The notes under the pieces: model-generated
The model's input: only the letters and a program-made list of their open reading frames with translations
Databases searched by the model: none
Told to the model about the DNA's origin: nothing
Shown here: piece by piece, positions 15,467-25,400 of the stretch
Layout: each line of letters begins with the position of its first letter
Numbering within the stretch: position 1 is the first letter of the stretch
Translations under genes and position numbers: made by a program
Origin: Myxococcales bacterium
GTDB taxonomy: Bacteria > Myxococcota_A > UBA9042
Reading direction: 5' to 3'
Length of the DNA: 64,000 bases
Assembly (NCBI GenBank): GCA_009692425.1
Contig: SHZF01000010.1
Span: 43,440 to 107,439 of the forward strand

Positions 15467-16931
15467 GGACGGCCTCCGGTTCCTTGGCGAGTGCGCTGGC
15501 GTCATGGTCTGCCGCGGCGTGAGCGTGGGCTCCGGCCTCGGCGCGGGCGCTGCCGTCTGCGTGGCCGTGCGCGGGCTTCTGGGCCCAGCCCGACACCGCC
15601 TTGACCTCGGCGATGGCGATGGTCGGCAACACGCGGGTGAACAACAGGAACAACGTAAAGAAGATGCCGAACGAGCCGAGCAGCGTCATGTACTCGACCC
15701 ACGTCGGCGAATACATCGCCCACGACGACGGCAGGTAGTCACGGTGCAGCGACGTCACGATGATGACGAAGCGCTCGAACCACATGCCGATGTTGACCAC
15801 GATCGACATCACGAACATGACCGGGATGCTGGTGCGCATCTTCTTGAACCAGAACACCTGCGGGCTGATCACGTTGCAGCTGACCATGATCCAGTAGGCC
15901 CACGACATCGGCCCCGTCGCGCGGTTCACGAAGGTGAAGCCTTCGTAATTGCTGCCGGAGTACCACGCCATCAGGAACTCGGTCGCGTACGCCAAGCCCA
16001 CCATCATGCCCGTCGCGGTGATGATGAGGCACATGTTCTCGAGGTGCTTGATCGTGATCAGGTGCTCGATCTGCAGCACCTTGCGCGCGATGATCAGCAG
16101 CGTCATGACCATCGCGAAACCCGAAAAAATCGCGCCGGCGACGAAGTAGGGCGGGAAGATCGTCGTGTGCCAGCCGGGAATCACCGAAGTCGCGAAGTCG
16201 GTCGACACGATGGTGTGCACGCTGAGGACGAGCGGCGTCGACAGGCCCGCGAGGCACATGTAGACCGTCTCGTAGTGGCTCCAATGCTTGTTCGATCCCG
16301 ACCAGCCGAGGCTGAGCGTGCCGTAGATCGTGCGGCGCAGCTTCGTCTTGGCGCGGTCGCGCACCGTGGCGAGGTCTGGGATCAGGCCGATGAACCAGAA
16401 CACCGCCGAAATCGTGAAGTACGTCGAGATCGCGAACATGTCCCAGACGAGCGGGCTGCGGAAGTTCGTCCACAGCGGGCCGCGCAGGTTCGGATACGGC
16501 ACGAACCACACAGCGCCGAACCACGGGCGGCCCATGTGGATGAGCGGGAACATCGCCGCGCAGAGCACCGCGAAAAGCGTCATGGCCTCGGCCGACCGGT
16601 TGATCGAGGTGCGCCACTTCTGGCGGAACAGGAACAGGATCGCCGAGATCAGCGTGCCGGCGTGGCCGATGCCGATCCAGAACACGAAGTTCGTGATGTC
16701 GAAGCCCCAGCCGATGGTCTTGTTCAGCCCCCACGTGCCGATGCCTTCGTAAAGCTGCCAACTGATGGTGGCGATGCCCGAGAGCGCGACGAGTCCGGTG
16801 GCCGCGGTGACCGCGTACCACAGCATCGAGGGCTTGCGCTCCATCGGCGCGAGCACTTGCTCGGTGATGTCGTGCAGGCTCGGGCTTCCGAGCACGAGGG
16901 GTTCGCGCAGGTGCGAGGCGGTGGCGCTCAT
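15459..16931 (-). CDS. actC: Alternative complex III quinol-binding membrane subunit ActC (NrfD-like)
   Basis: Polytopic PsrC/NrfD-family subunit expected to bind menaquinol and hand electrons to the Fe-S protein ActB. It has 490 residues with about ten hydrophobic helices, such as MLWYAVTAATGLVALSGIA, FVFWIGIGHAGTLISAILFLF and FMAMVMTLLII-like segments. It includes the family phrases GHAGTLISA, MHMGRPW-like HMGRPWFG and HDFATSVIPGWH-like regions. The C-terminal about 40 residues are rich in His and Ala (HAHAAADHDAS), probably cytoplasmic or periplasmic tail. I placed the start at ATG 16931 with GGAGG 10 nt upstream rather than at 17024 inside actB. It follows actB by 43 nt. Confidence 0.92.
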   Translation of the reverse strand: MSATASHLREPLVLGSPSLHDITEQVLAPMERKPSMLWYAVTAATGLVALSGIATISWQLYEGIGTWGLNKTIGWGFDITNFVFWIGIGHAGTLISAILFLFRQKWRTSINRSAEAMTLFAVLCAAMFPLIHMGRPWFGAVWFVPYPNLRGPLWTNFRSPLVWDMFAISTYFTISAVFWFIGLIPDLATVRDRAKTKLRRTIYGTLSLGWSGSNKHWSHYETVYMCLAGLSTPLVLSVHTIVSTDFATSVIPGWHTTIFPPYFVAGAIFSGFAMVMTLLIIARKVLQIEHLITIKHLENMCLIITATGMMVGLAYATEFLMAWYSGSNYEGFTFVNRATGPMSWAYWIMVSCNVISPQVFWFKKMRTSIPVMFVMSIVVNIGMWFERFVIIVTSLHRDYLPSSWAMYSPTWVEYMTLLGSFGIFFTLFLLFTRVLPTIAIAEVKAVSGWAQKPAHGHADGSARAEAGAHAHAAADHDASALAKEPEAVHA

Positions 16932-16974
16932 GGGACAGGGGCCTCCGTGCGGGCGGGTCGGGCGCGAGGGCCCA

Positions 16975-19900
16975 TCAGCCGTGGGGTGCGGCGGCCGGCG
17001 CCGCGTGATCGTGACCGGGCTCATGACCGTGGCCGTGGAGCGGGTTGGCCAGAGCCGCGCCGTCTTTCGACCCCGAGCCGTCCTCGAAGTTGTCGAGCAT
17101 GTCTTTGGGCCGCACCTTTGTCAGGTACGTGACTGCGGGCTGCGTGCCCACCTCGACCAGCGCCGCGTAGCCGCGCGGGTCTTGGTACGCCTTGCGCACG
17201 CCGGAACCTTCTTCGTTGAGGTCGCCGAACACCAGCGCATTTGTCGGGCAGGTCTGTTGGCACGCGGTCACAACGTCGCCGTCTTGCAACGTGCGGTGTT
17301 CGCGCACGGCGTCGGCCTTGGACTCCTGAATGCGCTGCACGCAGAAGCTGCACTTCTCCATCACACCCCGGCTGCGGCGCACGACGTCGGGGTTCAGCGC
17401 CAGCGTGACGAGGTCGGCGTCGAACTTGTCGGCCATCTCGGTGGTCGGGTAGTTGAACCAGTTGAAGCGCCGCACCTTGTACGCGCAGTTGTTGGCACAG
17501 TAGCGCGTGCCGACGCAGCGGTTGTACACCTGCGCGTTGAGGCCTTCGGTCGTGTGCACGGTCGCCAGCACGGGGCAGACCGTCTCGCAGCCGGCGTTGT
17601 CGCAGTGCTGGCACATCATGGGCATGTGCACGACCTCGGGGTTGTCGGCCAGCGCCAGCAGGTCGTCGCGCGTGGCCGTCCAATCGTATTCGCCGCGCTG
17701 GAGGCGCTTGCGCTCGCTGAAGTAGCGGTCAATGCGCATCCAGTGCATCTCGCGGCGCACCAGCACCTCGTGCTTGCCGACGACCGGAATGTTGTTCTCG
17801 ACGTTGCACGCAATGACGCAGGCGCCGCACCCGGTGCACGAGTTCAGATCGACAGCGAGGCCCCACTTGTGGCCGGGGTACTCGTGGCGCGGCCACAGCG
17901 TGCGGGCGTACCGCTTGTCGGGGTGGTTGGGGTCGCGCAGCATGCCTTCGAGCGCGGGGTTGCCGGCGGTCGGGTCGTGCTGCCACGCGGCCAGGGTCGT
18001 CTCCTTGACCACGTCGCGGTGCTCGTAGCTGTGGTGCGTCTGGCTGAATGCGACCGGTTCGGTGCGGCCCGTCGCGGCGACATCGCATTTCAGCAAGCCG
18101 CCCAGCGCCGCGAACGGCCATGCGTCGGCACCATGGCCGTCGGCGATGCGGCCGACTCCCTTGCGCCCGTAGCCGACGGCGACGGCGATGACCCCGTCAT
18201 GCGTGCCGGGTGCGAGCACGACGGGAAGTTCTACTTTCACTGCGCCGGCCGTCACCGTCACCACGTCGGAACTCGCCAGCCCGAGCTTGGCGGCCGTCGC
18301 CGGCGCGATGCACGCGTAGTTGCCCCACGTCGCCTTCGTCAGCGGATCGGGCAGTTCCTGCAGGAACGGGTTGTTGGCGTGGCGACCATCGCGCAGCCCG
18401 ACCTTTTCGTAGAGCACCAGTTCGTAGGCGCCCTGGCCACCGACCGCCAGCGCCGGGACCGCAAGGGCTTGCGCCACGCCCGCCGGGTCGAAACGCCAGG
18501 GCGGCGGCGGTTCGAGCACCGGGGCCATTGCCGGAGTCGCCTCGGCGGCCAAGGCCACTGCGGAGGCGTCTGCCGCCAAGCCGACCGCAGAGGCATCGCC
18601 CGCCAATCCGACCGCGGATGCATCCATGGCAAGGTCGGCGCCTGGCGCGGGAGCGACGAGTTCCGCCAAACCCGGCTGGGCTGTCGGGAGCGCACCGGCC
18701 TGCGGAGCCGCGACTTCTGTCGGGCCGCCCGCGCGGATGGCAACGGCGCCAAAATGGCACGCTGTCTGCTTGACGCGGTCACGCCGCAACCAGGCGTAGC
18801 CGTCGTGCACGGCCTTGTCCCAGAACGCCTGGAACCCGCTGCCGGCCTCGACCGCACGCGGGTGTACGAGCGCGGCCCACGACTGCTGCATGAACGCGTA
18901 GAAGCCACCCGAGACGCCAGCCGCCGCCAGCAGGACATCTTCGGCCTGGCGCGTGTCGAACAGGGGCCGCACCAGCGGTTGCTGCACGCCCAGCAGGCCG
19001 GCACGCACTTCGACGTCGCCCCATGCTTCGAGCGAGTGGTTGATGGCCGCCGCGAGCTTGCAAGCCTGAGTGGTCTCGTCGTTGCGCGTCGTCAGGGCCA
19101 GCGAGAACGTTGCCTTGGCCAGACCACTGCGCCAGCCGGCGGCGTGGGCCGACGCGTGGCACGGATTGACGTCCCACAGCACCACGCGGGCCACCTGCCC
19201 ACCGTTGAGCGCGGCCACGAGCGCGGCTTCGGTCCCGGCTTCGACGCCCACTTGCAGCGGCGTGTCGAGGTCGAGCGTCTGGCCGTAGTTCTTGCACAGG
19301 TCGTTGACAGCCGCGACCGCACCCTGAACGGCGACGTCGGCTGAGCCCGCCACGACGAGGCCCTTGCCTTCGTGTGCCAGCAATGCTTTGGCCTGGGCGT
19401 CGAGCCAGGCGCCGTGTGCTGTAGCCGGCACCGCGACCGGCATCGGAAAGCCCTTTGCCTTGGCCACGCGGTCGAGCAGGCCCAGCGCCAGCGCCCTCAT
19501 CTCGCTCGGCAACACGCGAATGCGGTCGTCGGCGTTCGAGCCCGTCAGGCTCAGGTGCGCTTCAGCCAGCGCCAGCACGGCCATGGTCTTGCGCTCGGCG
19601 CCCACCTTGCGGGTCTGCGCCCAGCCCTTCGCATGCCCGACCGGGTCAAGCCACGTGCCCAAGAAGTCGGCGCCGAGGCTGACGACATGGTCGGTGTTCT
19701 CGAAGCGATACGACGGGATCGCCGCCTTGCCGTGGGTGAGCGCGTGGGCCGCGCGGATGGCCGAACCGCCGGCCTCGTCGAGTTCCACGTGCTCGGCGCC
19801 CGGGAACGCTTGCCGGAACGCCTGGACCGCCGCCCGCGTCGCCGGGCCCGTGATTGGCCGCGTCACAAGGACGAGACCACCCGACGCCTTGGCCTCCGCC

Positions 19901-20430
19901 AGTCCCTGGACCAGCGCGGCGTCGAGGGCCGCCCATTGCGCGGGCTTGCCGCCGACCAGCGGCCCTCGCAAGCGATCGCCATCATACAGATCGATGACCT
20001 GCGCCTGGCCCACCGCGCACACCCCGCCCTTCGACACCGGGTGCTGCGGGTTGCCCTCGATTTTGATCGGTCGACCATCGCGTGACTTGACGAGTGTGCC
20101 GCAACCGGCCGCACATCCGCGACAAGTTGACGCATAGTCGACGGCCTTGCCCGGGTAGATGCCCTCGGGCTTGTCGACGTACGGCAGCGCGACCGTCTTC
20201 GGCAAGCGCGCACAGCCCTCGGCCGCCAAGCCCGCGGCGGCGAACGTCGCGCCCAACAGCTTCATGAATTCGCGACGCGCCACGTCGTCGGCTGCGCTCG
20301 GGGGCAGGCCGATTTCACGGTCGCGTGCAGTCGCGAGCGCAGGGTCGTTGAGCAGGTCGTCAACGCTCTGGAAGCGACGGACGGCCGTCGGATCGGTGGA
20401 GCGGGTGGCGGGCGTGGGCTTGTGGACCAT
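16975..20430 (-). CDS. actB: Alternative complex III molybdopterin-like/Fe-S subunit ActB
   Basis: The 1151-residue electron-transfer subunit combines a molybdopterin-oxidoreductase-like domain with a four-cluster ferredoxin domain. A twin-arginine signal (ARREFMKLLG at 51-60) indicates Tat export. Cys103, 106, 110 and 138 form CxxCx3Cx27C at the start of the first domain. The C-terminal domain (about 870-1100) has CTGCGACVIAC, CQHCDNAGCETVC, CVGTRYCANNC and CSFCVQRI...CQQTC, enough for four Fe-S clusters. In characterised complexes this subunit carries three 4Fe-4S and one 3Fe-4S and lacks Mo. A low-complexity insert (DASAVGLA repeats) lies near 600-640, and the C-terminus is His-rich. The start is ATG 20430 after AGAGGG. 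Confidence 0.95.
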   Translation of the reverse strand: MVHKPTPATRSTDPTAVRRFQSVDDLLNDPALATARDREIGLPPSAADDVARREFMKLLGATFAAAGLAAEGCARLPKTVALPYVDKPEGIYPGKAVDYASTCRGCAAGCGTLVKSRDGRPIKIEGNPQHPVSKGGVCAVGQAQVIDLYDGDRLRGPLVGGKPAQWAALDAALVQGLAEAKASGGLVLVTRPITGPATRAAVQAFRQAFPGAEHVELDEAGGSAIRAAHALTHGKAAIPSYRFENTDHVVSLGADFLGTWLDPVGHAKGWAQTRKVGAERKTMAVLALAEAHLSLTGSNADDRIRVLPSEMRALALGLLDRVAKAKGFPMPVAVPATAHGAWLDAQAKALLAHEGKGLVVAGSADVAVQGAVAAVNDLCKNYGQTLDLDTPLQVGVEAGTEAALVAALNGGQVARVVLWDVNPCHASAHAAGWRSGLAKATFSLALTTRNDETTQACKLAAAINHSLEAWGDVEVRAGLLGVQQPLVRPLFDTRQAEDVLLAAAGVSGGFYAFMQQSWAALVHPRAVEAGSGFQAFWDKAVHDGYAWLRRDRVKQTACHFGAVAIRAGGPTEVAAPQAGALPTAQPGLAELVAPAPGADLAMDASAVGLAGDASAVGLAADASAVALAAEATPAMAPVLEPPPPWRFDPAGVAQALAVPALAVGGQGAYELVLYEKVGLRDGRHANNPFLQELPDPLTKATWGNYACIAPATAAKLGLASSDVVTVTAGAVKVELPVVLAPGTHDGVIAVAVGYGRKGVGRIADGHGADAWPFAALGGLLKCDVAATGRTEPVAFSQTHHSYEHRDVVKETTLAAWQHDPTAGNPALEGMLRDPNHPDKRYARTLWPRHEYPGHKWGLAVDLNSCTGCGACVIACNVENNIPVVGKHEVLVRREMHWMRIDRYFSERKRLQRGEYDWTATRDDLLALADNPEVVHMPMMCQHCDNAGCETVCPVLATVHTTEGLNAQVYNRCVGTRYCANNCAYKVRRFNWFNYPTTEMADKFDADLVTLALNPDVVRRSRGVMEKCSFCVQRIQESKADAVREHRTLQDGDVVTACQQTCPTNALVFGDLNEEGSGVRKAYQDPRGYAALVEVGTQPAVTYLTKVRPKDMLDNFEDGSGSKDGAALANPLHGHGHEPGHDHAAPAAAPHG
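18536..18626. repeat. In-frame 27-bp tandem repeat inside actB
   Basis: Encodes DASAVGLAG, DASAVGLAA and DASAVALAA, followed by a partial unit, in the linker between the two ActB domains. Copies differ at third positions. Reading frame is kept, so it probably extends a flexible linker. Confidence 0.75.
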
Positions 20431-20454
20431 CTCGAACCCTCTTTGCTACGTCAC

Positions 20455-20484
20455 GAGTCGGTGCCGGGCGGCGAGTCGGTGCCG
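20455..20484. repeat. Direct repeat in the actA-actB spacer
   Basis: GAGTCGGTGCCG occurs at 20455-20466 and 20473-20484 (18-bp period), within the 136-nt spacer. A second looser duplication, around GCCGG, follows. No role is evident. Confidence 0.5.
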
Positions 20485-20566
20485 AGCGACGTGAGCGCAG
20501 GGAGCGCGCCGGCGTGGACGCGGGGAGTACGCCGGCTTGGATGCGGACGCCGATCTTGCGGCGCGC

Positions 20567-21157
20567 CTACTGGTGACACCCCGTGCAGTCGATCGACGCG
20601 TGGATGTGCTGTTTCTCGAGCCCCGGCGGCGGGCTGGCGTTGTACTGGCGGTGGCAGTTTACGCACCAGCCCATCGTGAGCGGCGCGTACTGGCGAACCT
20701 CTTGCATCTCTTCGATCGGGCCGTGGCACGTCTGGCAGGCAACGCCCTTGTTCACGTGGCGGCTGTGGTCGAAGGAGACGAAGTCGGGCAGGTTGTGCAC
20801 CTTGATCCACGGGATCGAGCGGCCCGCCTTGTAGGCGTCGGCGAGCTTCTGGATTTGCGGCGAGTCTGTCTTGATCACTTTGTGGCAGTTCATGCAGACG
20901 TTGAGTGGCGGAATGCCGGCCTTGCGCCCTTTCTCAGAGCCGAAGTGGCAGTACTTGCACTCCATCTTCAACTCGCCCGCGTGCAGCTTGTGGCTGTACG
21001 AGATCGGCTGCGTCGGCTTGTAGCCCTTCTGGTAGGTCGGGATGGTGTAATCGGAAAACTCGCAGCCAGCGAGCAGGGATAGCCCTGCAAGCATCGAAAG
21101 GCCGGCCAACACGGCGAAAGCCCGGGCGGGAATCAGGGCGAGCGGACGACGGTTCAT
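20567..21157 (-). CDS. actA: Alternative complex III pentaheme cytochrome c subunit ActA
   Basis: Periplasmic multiheme cytochrome of alternative complex III. The 196-residue precursor starts at ATG 21157 (AAGGAA 8 nt upstream), has a signal with a clean lipobox LLAGC, and contains five CxxCH sites: CKYCH, CMNCH, CQTCH, CVNCH and CTGCH. Five hemes is the expected number for ActA. Additional conserved histidines (HKLHAGE, DHSRHVN) can serve as sixth ligands. It is the first gene of the operon. The 193 nt upstream, to the GGDEF gene stop, should contain the promoter, but no clear boxes were found. The longer frame to 21187 adds ten residues without support. Confidence 0.95.
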   Translation of the reverse strand: MNRRPLALIPARAFAVLAGLSMLAGLSLLAGCEFSDYTIPTYQKGYKPTQPISYSHKLHAGELKMECKYCHFGSEKGRKAGIPPLNVCMNCHKVIKTDSPQIQKLADAYKAGRSIPWIKVHNLPDFVSFDHSRHVNKGVACQTCHGPIEEMQEVRQYAPLTMGWCVNCHRQYNASPPPGLEKQHIHASIDCTGCHQ

Positions 21158-21350
21158 CGCGTCGGTTCCTTCGCGGCGCGGCAGCAAGGGTCGCGTCGGG
21201 ACGCTGTGGATTCACACGAAGATCGGGCGGCTGCCCGACACACGCTGGCGGTTGTGCGGGCCCGCCCCGGCGCGCCGGCGTTATGGCCGAAACCGATGAA
21301 ATCGTCCAGCCGCACGGCGAACTTTTTTCGCGACCCCGCCCGCGCCCGGC

Positions 21351-22391
21351 CTACTCGGGCTCCTCGCCGCGCCCAGCGCCGGTGCGATGCCAGCGCAGGT
21401 CCGTTGCGTGCGTGTGGGCGCCGGCCTCACCCGACGTCTCGGAGTACAGCAGCACCCGCCGATGTCCGCTGGCGCGGGCACAGTCGAGCGCGATCTCGGC
21501 GCGCATGTAGAGCTCGTGGCCGTCCGACGCGTCGCCCGGAAACACGGCGACACCCGCGGTGAACGTGATCGGGCCGCCGTGGGTGCCCAACCGCTCCGCC
21601 GTCTCCGGCGGCAGCGACAGGCTGCGCCAGAGTTTGTACATGAGCCGACGCGCCTCGAACGCCGTGATGTGGTGCAGCAGCAGGCCAAAGCGGTCGTCGC
21701 CGAGCCGCGCCACCGTATCGGATCGCCGCAGCGCCGCGCGCAGGTGGGCCGCCACATCGATCAGCACCTGACGCACCGGACCGCGGCCGGCGTCGGCCTC
21801 CAACTGGCGGAAGCCGTCCATGTCGAGGACCGCGACGGCCATCGGCATGCCCGCCCGCGACGACAGGCGCACCGTCGGGTCGAGCCGCGACGAGAAGACG
21901 TGCCACGTCGGCAGCCCGGTCAACGCGTCGACCGAAGCGAGCGACTGACGCCGGGGCCGGCTGCGGGCCCGCGCCGCCAAGCGCAGCGCCGCACCCTCGG
22001 GGTCGACCTCGCCGACGACGACGTCGTCGAAGCCGGCTTCGAGCCAGTCGGCTACCTCGTCGGCGCGGTCACCGGGCAACCAGACCATGGCGGTGGGCAG
22101 CATCCGCGCGGCACGGTCGCACAATTCGAGCCATGCCTGCGCCGGTGTCACGTCGGGCGGCGGCGCCAGCACGACGGCGGCGGCGCCCGCCAGGAACGCT
22201 TCGACACCGCAGCGCTCCGGTTCCGCTTGCTGGACCGTGAACCCCTGATCCTGCAGCGCCGCCTTCAACTGCAGCCACCAGCCGTCGCTCGCCTGCGTTC
22301 GCGCCGCGCGTGAAGGGTTGGCGCTGGCGGTGCTCGCGATGACGGCGAGATCGGGATGCTGGGGCGGCGAACGCAGGTCGACGTGCGGCAT
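21351..22391 (-). CDS. Degenerate GGDEF-domain protein with receiver-like N-terminus
   Basis: A 346-residue cytoplasmic regulator related to diguanylate cyclases. The N-terminal half (about 35-150) resembles a response-regulator fold but lacks an obvious phosphoacceptor Asp. The C-terminal GGDEF-like domain (about 155-315) keeps DALTGLPTWHVF, VAVLDMDGFRQLEADAG and TFTAGVAVFP. The signature is RLGDDRF instead of RxGGDEF, with Asp for the second Gly and Arg for the Glu, so catalysis is unlikely. The RxxD inhibitory-site motif (RRSD) five residues before it is kept, so c-di-GMP binding as an effector remains possible. It sits 107 nt downstream of the lamin-tail gene and upstream of actA, all on the minus strand. 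Confidence 0.82.
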   Translation of the reverse strand: MPHVDLRSPPQHPDLAVIASTASANPSRAARTQASDGWWLQLKAALQDQGFTVQQAEPERCGVEAFLAGAAAVVLAPPPDVTPAQAWLELCDRAARMLPTAMVWLPGDRADEVADWLEAGFDDVVVGEVDPEGAALRLAARARSRPRRQSLASVDALTGLPTWHVFSSRLDPTVRLSSRAGMPMAVAVLDMDGFRQLEADAGRGPVRQVLIDVAAHLRAALRRSDTVARLGDDRFGLLLHHITAFEARRLMYKLWRSLSLPPETAERLGTHGGPITFTAGVAVFPGDASDGHELYMRAEIALDCARASGHRRVLLYSETSGEAGAHTHATDLRWHRTGAGRGEEPE

Positions 22392-22497
22392 TCGACTCCT
22401 GTTCCGGCGATGCGGCCGGGCCTTCGGCGCGGCTCCGCGTCAGTCGAGTCTCCGGCCCAGCGAAGAGGTCACACGGGCCGCTGCCCGGGCACAGGGG

Positions 22498-25400
22498 TCA
22501 GTTCCCGCAGATGTTGGCCTTGCCCGGCGTGCCGAGGTCCTTGGCCGAGCACAGCGTCGCTTCCTCGTAGGTCTTGCACTCTTGGCCGAAGTCGCATGGC
22601 GGCAGGCCGCCGCCGCAGGAGGTTGGCCCGTCTTCGAAGACTGTCTGGCCGTTGACGACCTTCTTCTGCTTCGAGATCAAAGGCTGGAAGTCGGGGAACG
22701 TGCACGCCTCGGTCGCCGCGAACCAGCATTCCGGGGCTGCCAGCGCCTTGACGTCGAAGCACTCGCTTTTCAGCATCATGCTCGAGCCCGCGCCCCACGG
22801 GAATTTCGGCTCCGTGTAGCTGATCTTCCAAACGAGCTTGCCGCCTACCGGGCTCGTCGGGTCGGGGCCCGGCTGGTACAGCTTGAGGTTGTCCGTGCTG
22901 TTGCCGAACAGGTAGTAGCCCGTCTGGCCCGCGTCGTTCCAAGAGTAGAACGGCTCGAGATCGTGGTTGAAATCGTAGGTCGAAGTGCGCACGATGGTTG
23001 CATACGTCCCGGGCGGGATCAGCGTCGAATCGAAGCCCGGCGTCATCGGCTTGGTCTCGGGCAGCAGGGTCTGGCCGACGGTGCAGTAGGGGCCCGTGGC
23101 CTGCCCGGGCGAGCCATCGTTCCAGGTGGTGGCGACCGCGCCGACGGTGTGGCCATTGGGCGACTTGTCCACCGGCTTGGTGCCCGTACCGTCGTCGAGT
23201 TGGAGCGAGAAAATGTCCATCACCCACGGCGTCCAGTTCACCTGGGGACCAAAGTTGCGCCGAAACGGCCCGCCGGTCGCGGTCGTCGCGTGCACGCTGG
23301 CGGCGCGGCCCTTGAATGGGTGCAGCGGCTTGTTCGCCGCGTCGAGCGAGACGCCGATCGTCGCCAAGTCCGCCTTGGTGCCGAGCGTGGGGTAGCCCAC
23401 GAGGTCGCCCATCGCCAGCTTGCGCCCGTTGAGGAAGCCGCGCAGCGTCGCTTTGTGCACCACGACCGCGACGTGGAACCACTGCCCCGTCGTCGCCGGA
23501 CCGAGCTCGAACGCCTGGTTGCCCGCAATCGCCCACACCTTGCCGCTGACGACGCGCGCCGCGACCCGGTAGCTGCCCTCGCGCCCATACGAGAACAGGT
23601 CGGCGCACGCACCCGCCGGACCGGGGCCCGTGCAAGTGCCGGAGCCGTAGAGGGCGTCGAGATAGAACCAGCCGTGCACCGCGAGCTTCGTGCCGAACGG
23701 CAGGCCCTTGCCCGCCGGAGCGATCTGGACATATGCGCCGTTGCCGTTGAAGTTTATCGACTTGCAGCTGCCGACGGTCAAACAGCCCAGCGAGCAGCCG
23801 GCAGAGCCGAACTTTTCGCCGGCATCGCACTGCTCCGCACTCTCGGTACGCCCGTTGCCGCAGAACGCCGAGAACAGGTGACCGCTCGGCGATTTCGTGT
23901 CCTCGGCGGCGTTCGTGAAGTACCAGCCCTTGAGGTCGACCGGCGCCTTCGTCGGGTTGTAGAGCTCGAACCATTCACCGTGGATGTCGTCGACCGCCAC
24001 CGGATTCGGCATGATTTCCGTCAGGAAAAGCGTGTTTGGTGGCGGCGGCGCAGGCTCTGGCTTGCAGTTCGGCGAGCAGCCGTCGCCGGGCACCTTGTTG
24101 CCGTCGTCGCAGATTTCGCCGTCGACCACGTCGATGTTGCCGTCGCCGCAGAACGGCACGACGACGCACTCCGCGGCGATGCACCACAGGCCGTCTCCGC
24201 ACGGCGTCTTGTCGGGCTTGGCCTTCTTCTGGGCGTCGAGGCACGGGTTGATGCACGACGGATTCGCCTTGCCGGGAGTGCCCTGGTTGTCCTTGCCGTA
24301 GTGTGGCTTCGACAGGCACCAGCTGTCGGGGTTGTTGTTCTTCGTGTCGTCGTAGGCCCCGATGTCGAGTTGGAGCGAGCGCCCCTCGACGATGGCCCAC
24401 TGCCCGGTCGCGCTGGTCGATATGTAGGCGATCTCGTCGATTGTCTTCTTGTTCCACTCCAAGATGACGTGGTCAGCGGCGTTCGACATCGAGAACTGCG
24501 CGTTCGGGTAGGCGTAGTCCAGATCGAGACCACCGTTCAGTGCCTTGTCGGCATTGTTGCCGAGCACGCGGTACGATTTCGGCGCGACGAACAGACCCTT
24601 GGGAACGCTGATCTTGTGCCCCGCGCTGTTCTTGTCCTTCAACGTCCAGCCGTTGAGATCGATCGGCTCGGCCGACGTGTTGTAGACCTCGACCCACTCG
24701 CCGGCGCTTTCGCCCGCTTCCTTGGGGTCGACCATGAACTCCGTCACGATCAGCGCACCGGGCTCGATGTTCTCCGTCAGGCAGTTCGACGAACAGCCGT
24801 CGCCCGACGTCGAGTTCTTGTCGTCGCACTCCTCGTAGGCGTCGACCGTGCCGTTGCCGCACGTGGTCGAGTCGCAGAAGTCGCCAAAGCCGTCGCCGTC
24901 GCCATCCTTCTGGTCGCCGTTCGGGTACTTCGGGCAGTTGTCGCACACGTCGCCGATGTTGTCGGTGTCGGTGTCGGCCTGCGTCTTGTTCGCCACGACC
25001 TTGCAGTTGTCACAGGCGTCGCCGTACGAGTCGTTGTCGCTGTCCTTCTGGTCGGTGTTGGAGAAGAACGGGCAGTTGTCCTTCTCGTTGTAGGTGCCGT
25101 CGCCGTCCTTGTCCTTGCCGGTCGGGATGCACGTCGTGTTGGGCGTGCCCGGCGAGCCATAGTCCTTGGACTGGACGAGCAGCTTGTCGGCCTGGCACCA
25201 ATAGTTCGGCAGGTCGTTGTAGGCGCCGGTGGCGAACTTCGGGTCGAGTTGCAGCGCGTAGCCGCCCTTGAGCGCGGGCGTCTTTGTGCCGTATGCGACC
25301 TTGTCGATGCTGGTCGCCTGGTTGAGCAGTTCCAGCGTGTCGGCGGTGTCGTCGAGGTTCACGCCCTTCCACACCCAGTCCACGTTCACGCCGCCGTTGT

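Noticed and set aside
16765..19344. 859-codon plus-strand open frame
   Set aside because: Antisense to actB; no domains, and composition typical of a shadow frame.
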